Shown in pieces: positions 58,663 through 64,000 of a stretch of 64,000 nucleotides of DNA. The notes under the pieces are model-generated. The model searched no databases, was not told the DNA's origin, and worked only from the letters and a program-made list of their open reading frames with translations. The first letter of the stretch is position 1, and every line of letters starts with the position of its first letter. The position numbers and the translations under genes are program-made. Origin of the DNA: Cinnamomum chago (Eukaryota; Streptophyta; Magnoliopsida; Laurales; Lauraceae); NCBI GenBank assembly GCA_038049695.1, contig CP142453.1, positions 132,420,001 to 132,484,000 of the forward strand. The letters run 5' to 3'.

Positions 58663-61600
58663 ATCTAAAGACAATAATTCATAATGGCGATGTCTATTCA
58701 GAAAATGACTCAAGATTTTATGAAGCTAGACCGATTTGATGGAGGAAATTTCAGACGCTGGCAGAAGAAGATGCATTTCCTGCTCACCACTCTCAAAGTG
58801 GTCTATGTGTTGACTACCCCATATCTGGAGGAACAAGAAGATGAGACGGTGGAGCAGATTCGTACCAGAACCAAGTGGGAAAATGACGACTACATCTGTA
58901 GGGGGCACATTCTGAATGCGCTTTCAGACTCACTATTCGATGTCTACCAGAACATGGAAACTGCAAAGCAACTTTGGAATATACTGCAGACTAAGTATCT
59001 TACTGAAGATGCTACAAGTAAGAAATTTCTTGTCAGTAATTTCATGTGTTTTAATATGGTAGATAATAAACCCATCATGGAACAATTTCATGAGATACAA
59101 CATATCCTCGGTCAATTTCAAAAGAAGGATATGAATATGGATGAATCTATTGTAGTTTCATCTATAATAGAAAAATTGCCACCTTCTTGGAAGGATTTTA
59201 AGAAGAGCCTGAAACACAAAAAGGAGGATCTTACTTTAGAGGAATTGGCTCAACATCTCCGAGTGGAGGAAGAGTCGAGGCTTCTTGAGAGTAATGATCA
59301 CCAAGTGGCTGAAGCTTCCAAGGTCCACATGGTGGAGGATGGCAAGAAGTCCAACAAATGGAAGCATAAGCGCAAACCCCAACCTGACAAAGACTCTAAG
59401 AAGCCGAAAGGCTCTTGCTGGCATTGTGGTAAGCCTAGGCATTTCAAAAATGAATGCCGCTCATACAAGAAGAAGCCAGAAGCATCAAATGCCAAGAACA
59501 AGTTCGTGGCTGTTGTATCCGAGGTGAATATGCTCGAAGATGCTGGTGACTGGTGGATTGACTCAGGAGCAACAAGACATGTCTGCAACAACAAGAACCT
59601 TTTCACCACTTATGAACAAGTGAGTGATGGAACAGTTCTCTACATGGGAAACTCTTCAATTGCTGCTATCATGGGTAAAGGAACTGTGGATTTGAAGTTT
59701 ACTTCTGGAAAGGTCTTAACTCTCAGTGATGTGTATCATGTTCCTGATGTCAGGAAAAATCTTGTATCTGGAAGCCTACTTAATAAGCATAGTTTCAAGT
59801 TAGTCTTTGAGTCGGACAAGTTTGTACTGTCTAAGGGTGGGATTTTTGTTGGGAAGGGCTATTTGTATCAGGGCATGTTCAAATTCAATATCAATAATAA
59901 TACATCTGTTTCTGCTTATATTATTGATTCTCTTTCTTTATGGCATGCACGTTTAGGACATGTTAATACTAGGAAAATGAATGATATGGTTAATTTAAAT
60001 TTAATTCCTAAGTATGACATTGACATGATTGAAAAATGTAAAATCTGTATGCAAACGAAAATAACTCTTGTGTCATTTCCTAAAGTAAATAGATCTACTT
60101 CTTTGCTTGAACTTGTGCATAGTTGATGTATGTGATTTGCATAGTAACCCCACAAGAGGAGGTAAAAAATATTTTGTAACATTCATTGATGATTTTTCTA
60201 AATTTTGTCATATTTATCTTTTGCATTCTAAAGATGAGGTTCTTGATAAATTTAAAAATTTTAGATCAGAAGTAGAGAATCAATGTAATGTTAAAATAAA
60301 GAGACTGAGGTCTGATAGAGGCGGTGAATACCATTTTCCAGAATATTGTGAAAATGTTGGCATTATTCATGAAAAGTCTGCACCCTATACACCACAACAA
60401 AATGGAGTTGCTGAAAGAAAGAATAAGACATTAACAGAAATTATTAATGCTATGTTGTCTTATGCAAATTTGAGTTATGGTTACTGGGGTGAAGCCTTGC
60501 TTACTGCGTGTCACATCCTTAATAGAATCCCTCTAAAAGGAAAGAAAATTACTCCTTATGAACTCTGGAAGAATAAGAAACCTAACTTGAGTTACATGAA
60601 AACTTGGGGCTGTAGAGCAATTGTCAGATTGCCTGAACCTAAAAGGAAGAAATTAGGAAAAAGAGGAATTGAATGCATATTCCTTGGCTATGCTATGCAT
60701 AGTAAGGCCTACAGGTTTTTGGTAATAGAGCCCAATAGTTCAGTAGAAGTAAATACTATCATTGAATCTCGTGATGCAATATTTTACGAAAATCGGTTCA
60801 CGACCATTCCAAGGTCAGACTCTAATTCAGAAACTGAGTCAACTCCTTTGGGCTTTAAGAAGCAAAGTGAACCAGATGAACCTAATGAGCCTATTGAACC
60901 AAGGAGGAGTAAGAGGGCTAGGACTAAAAAGTCTTTTGGTCCAAACTTCATTGTTTATCTTGTAGAAGGAACAAGGGATGTTCACCTCAAGCAAACAATG
61001 ATTTCTTTAAATGTGGAATCAGATCCACTGACTCTTGAGGAGACTATGAAGTCACAGGACGTTGCTTTCTGGAAAGAAGCAATTCGCGACGAGATGGATT
61101 CTATAATGGGAAACAACACCTGGATACTTGTCGATTTACCACCTGGATCCAAACCAATTGGTTGTAAGTGGATTTTCAAAAAGAAAATGAAAGCTGATGG
61201 CACAATTGACAAATTCAAAGCAAGGTTGGTTGCTAAGGGCTTTAGTCAACAGGAGGGTATCGATTATTTCGATACATATGCTCCAGTCGCAATAATTGCT
61301 ACTATTAGAGTACTGATTGCCTTAGCTTCAATTTATCAGCTTGAGATCCATCAAATGGATGTTAAGACTGCTTTCCTAAATGGAGAGTTAGATGAAGAAA
61401 TCTACATGCAGCAACCAGAAGGGTTTGTTGTGAAGGGTCAAGAACACAAGGTGTGTAAGCTTATCAAGTCGCTTTATGGACTGAAACAAGCTCCAAAACA
61501 GTGGCATGAAAAGTTTGACAAGGTAATAGTGTCAAATGGTTTTAGGATACATGAATCAGATAAGTGTGCGTACAGTAAGTTTACTGGCAATAGAGGTGTA

Positions 61601-63142
61601 ATTATATGTCTCTATGTAGATGACATGCTTATTTTTGGAACTGACAATGAAGTCATTGAAAGTACCAAAACTTTCTTGTCATCTAGTTTTAGCATGATAG
61701 ACATGGGCATAGCTGATGTTATTTTGGGTATTAGAATTAAAAGAGAAAATAACAAATTGGTTCTTACCCAGTCACACTATATAGAGAAAATTCTTAAGAA
61801 ATTTAATCAATTTAATAGTGCACCCATGTCTACACCTTTTGATTCAAATTTGAAGTTGTATCCTAATACTGGAAGAGCTATTGATCAGTTGGAATACTCA
61901 AGAGTGATTGGTAGCTTAATGTATGCCATGACATGCACTAGATCAGATATTGCATTTGCAGTCGGGAAACTTAGTAGGTATACTAGTAGTCCCAATAGTG
62001 TGCATTGGCATGCTGTCAATCGGGTATTGAGATACTTGAGGAAAACTATGGACTATGGAATAGTCTATGGTGGCTATCCAACGGTGCTGGAAGGATTCAC
62101 AGATGCCAATTGGATTACTGACCGTGAGGATCACTCATCTACGAGTGGTTGGATTTTTACACTTGGAGGAGGAGCTATCTCCTGGGGATCTAAGAAGCAG
62201 ACGTGCATAACCGACTCAACTATGGCAGCAGAGTTTGTAGCATTGGCTTCTTGTAGCAAAAAGGCAGAGTGCCTCAAAAATCTGTTGTTGGAGATTAGGC
62301 TTTGGCCAAAGCCTATGTCACCTATATCTTTACATTGTGATAGTGAGGCAACTCTATCAAGGGCCTATAGTCAAGTGTATAATGGGAAGTCCAGGCATAT
62401 AGGACTGAGACATAGTTGTGTTAGACAGCTAATTAGGGATAGTGTGATTACTATTGATTATGTAAAGTCAAGTGACAACTTGGCTGACCCTTTAACAAAG
62501 GGACTTGCAAGGGATTTGGTGTGGAAAACATCAAGGGGGATGGGTCTTAAGCCCACTTAGCATAATCACTCTTGGTGGAAACTCAACTCAACGCTTGAAA
62601 CATCAAGACCTTGAGTTCCATGAGCCCAAGTACACCATACGTCGTGATTGCAAGCACTTAAATTGTTATTCATTTTTATTAATTTTTTTTTTCATCCCAA
62701 GGTTAAAGTGTTTGGTACCTGTAATGTGAAAAGAAGAGGTTGAGTTAGTTAACTCTCAATAGGCTTACAACGGTGGTTGTTAGGGTACTGTAGTTACAGG
62801 AGTACTCTCAGTAAGCTTACCTATATGAGTGTAGGAAGTGGTGCCGCTTTCTATGAGTCCAAGGGCTTGGCTCTAGAGCGCTCATGAAATAGGATATAGA
62901 CACAAGGCCAATCCACGTGTCGACTTATTTGAATACTTGAGGTAACATGTACTGTGCGTGAGACATATCCAGTTAGTCGCATAAGATTGCTAGTTCAAAG
63001 ACAAGTCTACTATGCCATCTTGACTAACTTTGATGTGTCTTCACTAAGTGATTGGTTCAAATCGAAAGATACCTTCACCTATGCATAAGGCTGCCAAGTG
63101 AACCAAGAATCGTCATCCTGTATTTTGAAAATGGTGGGGGAT

Positions 63143-63707
63143 TGTTGGGGAATTTTCAAAAACAATGGAAATAATTTTGGGTTCAGTTTTAGGATTTTCA
63201 AAACCTTCCTTGTTTTCTTTGGGAAGCTAGAAATTGGTGGGAGATCGTACCTGATCATGATAAGGCATGTCTAGTCATGGTGACTCTTTAGTGTGGAGCA
63301 GATCTGTGCCATAGATCGGCGATCCAATGGTCAAACCTGATCGGATGCGACCAAGGGTCATGACCCTTCAGATCAGGTACTTCCAGGTCTATATATTCCA
63401 AAGCAAGTTTCTGCTTTCTTGTCCCAGTTAATCATTTCCTGCAGATTTGATTAGCAGTTATCTTGGTTCTCTTGATGATATCAAGAGTATTCTGATCTAC
63501 AATCATTTGTGCAGACGCCGGTAGAGTGATCTTTAGATCAGGCTTCATTGTATCCTGGAGGCAAATTTGTTGTTAACCCGGAGCACACCATCTGGTGGGG
63601 GCAAATATTGTCTTTAGGAAAGCGACGTTGTAACGCGACTTGAAGCAATATTTCTGTACAGTTATTTAAGAAGGTCGTCAAATCCGAAGACCACCGTTTC
63701 TCCAACA
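63143..63707 (+). repeat. 3' LTR of the right Copia element
   Basis: 565 bp, starts TGTTGGGGAATTTTC and ends GTTTCTCCAACA. It is preceded by the purine-rich tract AAAATGGTGGGGGAT, the expected plus-strand priming site. Confidence 0.95.
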
Positions 63708-63712
63708 TTTAC

Positions 63713-63850
63713 AACGTGTTTTGGGGATCATATCTCTGTATGTTCTGGCCTAATGGGTCAGGTTTGGTTGGCTCCATACTTGTGAGGTCCCGCTTTCTTT
63801 GGGGTCTCTCAGTCAGGTCCTTTCACACATAACTCTTTTAAAAAATGAAT
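63713..63850 (+). mobile_element. LINE relic, right part after the Copia insertion
   Basis: Sequence beginning AACGTGTTTTGGGGATCAT follows the right target duplication and continues the 3' tail of the LINE relic at 57.3-58.1 kb. Its end is not sharp; an A-rich stretch at 63839-63846 may mark it. Confidence 0.45.
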
Positions 63851-64000
63851 ATATCAAGTGGATTTTAAATATTTTCAGGAACTCTTTATGACCCTATAAG
63901 AGCCCTCCAATCTTTCATTATGCAACAAAATACAAACACTCTCAACCCCACTCGGCCCCCACTCTTAGAACGGAGGAAAAGTTGCATTTGCAACTTTTCT
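63851..64000. other. Right edge, nothing recognised
   Basis: Short AT-rich sequence without a feature I can support. Confidence 0.4.

Larger units (their letters stand above)
58098..63707 (+). mobile_element. Ty1/Copia LTR element, nearly whole
   Basis: 5610 bp with two 565-bp LTRs (58098-58662, 63143-63707), TG...CA ends and the 5-bp target duplication TTTAC (58093-58097, 63708-63712). Parts in Copia order: gag about 58.7-59.4 kb, CCHC knuckle about 59.42 kb, protease about 59.55 kb, GAG-pre-integrase about 59.9-60.1 kb, integrase about 60.1-60.6 kb, RT about 61.1-61.8 kb with YVDD near 61.61 kb, RNase H about 62.1-62.5 kb, then a noncoding stretch and a purine tract next to the 3' LTR. The coding part looks close to whole, with about one break. 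By hand I count about 19 differences between the LTRs (3.4%). This suggests roughly 1-2 million years at a grass-like rate and several times more at slow woody-plant rates. It sits inside a LINE relic. Confidence 0.95.

Noticed and set aside
1-64000. CRISPR arrays, operons, ribosome-binding sites and bacterial features
   Set aside because: The DNA is eukaryotic nuclear; no regularly spaced repeats or polycistronic layout are seen.

Overview
The window is nuclear DNA of a flowering plant. The supported genes carry spliceosomal introns with GT/AG borders, and the spaces between them are AT-rich. Those spaces are filled with LTR-element fossils, LINE relics, tRNA-derived SINEs and Tourist-like MITEs. 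Proteins match angiosperm families best: a FRIGIDA-like protein, the meiotic TPR protein ZIP4, a GH28 polygalacturonase and two ZED1/ZRK-like kinases. The species cannot be fixed from the sequence. Long introns and dense old repeats would suit a woody, medium-to-large genome.

Layout. 1-2731 is the 5' part of a Ty1/Copia element on the minus strand that runs off the left edge. 3356-5778 is a long solo LTR. 5.8-12.1 kb is gene-free and holds a foldback sequence, two SINEs and MITEs. 12.1-18.2 kb is an FRL3-type FRIGIDA-like gene (543 aa, three coding exons plus an intron in the 5' leader). 18.2-24.4 kb is gene-free, with a decayed LINE and a second, short LINE insertion. 24.5-29.8 kb is a ZIP4/SPO22 gene on the minus strand (935 aa, five exons). 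31.2-33.3 kb and 49.8-51.4 kb are two paralogous receptor-like cytoplasmic (pseudo)kinases of ZED1/ZRK or WAK-like type (338 and 342 aa), each with a tiny 28-nt coding first exon. Between them lie several MITEs and SINEs, a GH28 exopolygalacturonase (40.6-43.3 kb, 388 aa, four exons) and a relic first exon beginning MGNC. 51.7-57.0 kb holds two more solo LTRs that landed in the sequence downstream of the second kinase. 57.3-63.85 kb is a LINE relic split by an almost whole Copia element (58098-63707) with 565-bp LTRs and a TTTAC target duplication.

How the pieces relate. FRL3 and ZIP4 converge tail to tail. From memory, their Arabidopsis counterparts are neighbouring loci (At5g48385 and At5g48390), so this looks like retained microsynteny. 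The two kinases come from one segmental duplication. Copy A (30.8-34.1 kb) keeps the uninterrupted downstream sequence and serves as an empty-site reference for both solo LTR insertions in copy B. Both kinases have Arg in place of the ATP-anchoring Lys and an altered DFG motif, so they are best read as pseudokinases. ZRK pseudokinases are known as adaptors for the immune receptor ZAR1; that role here is inference.
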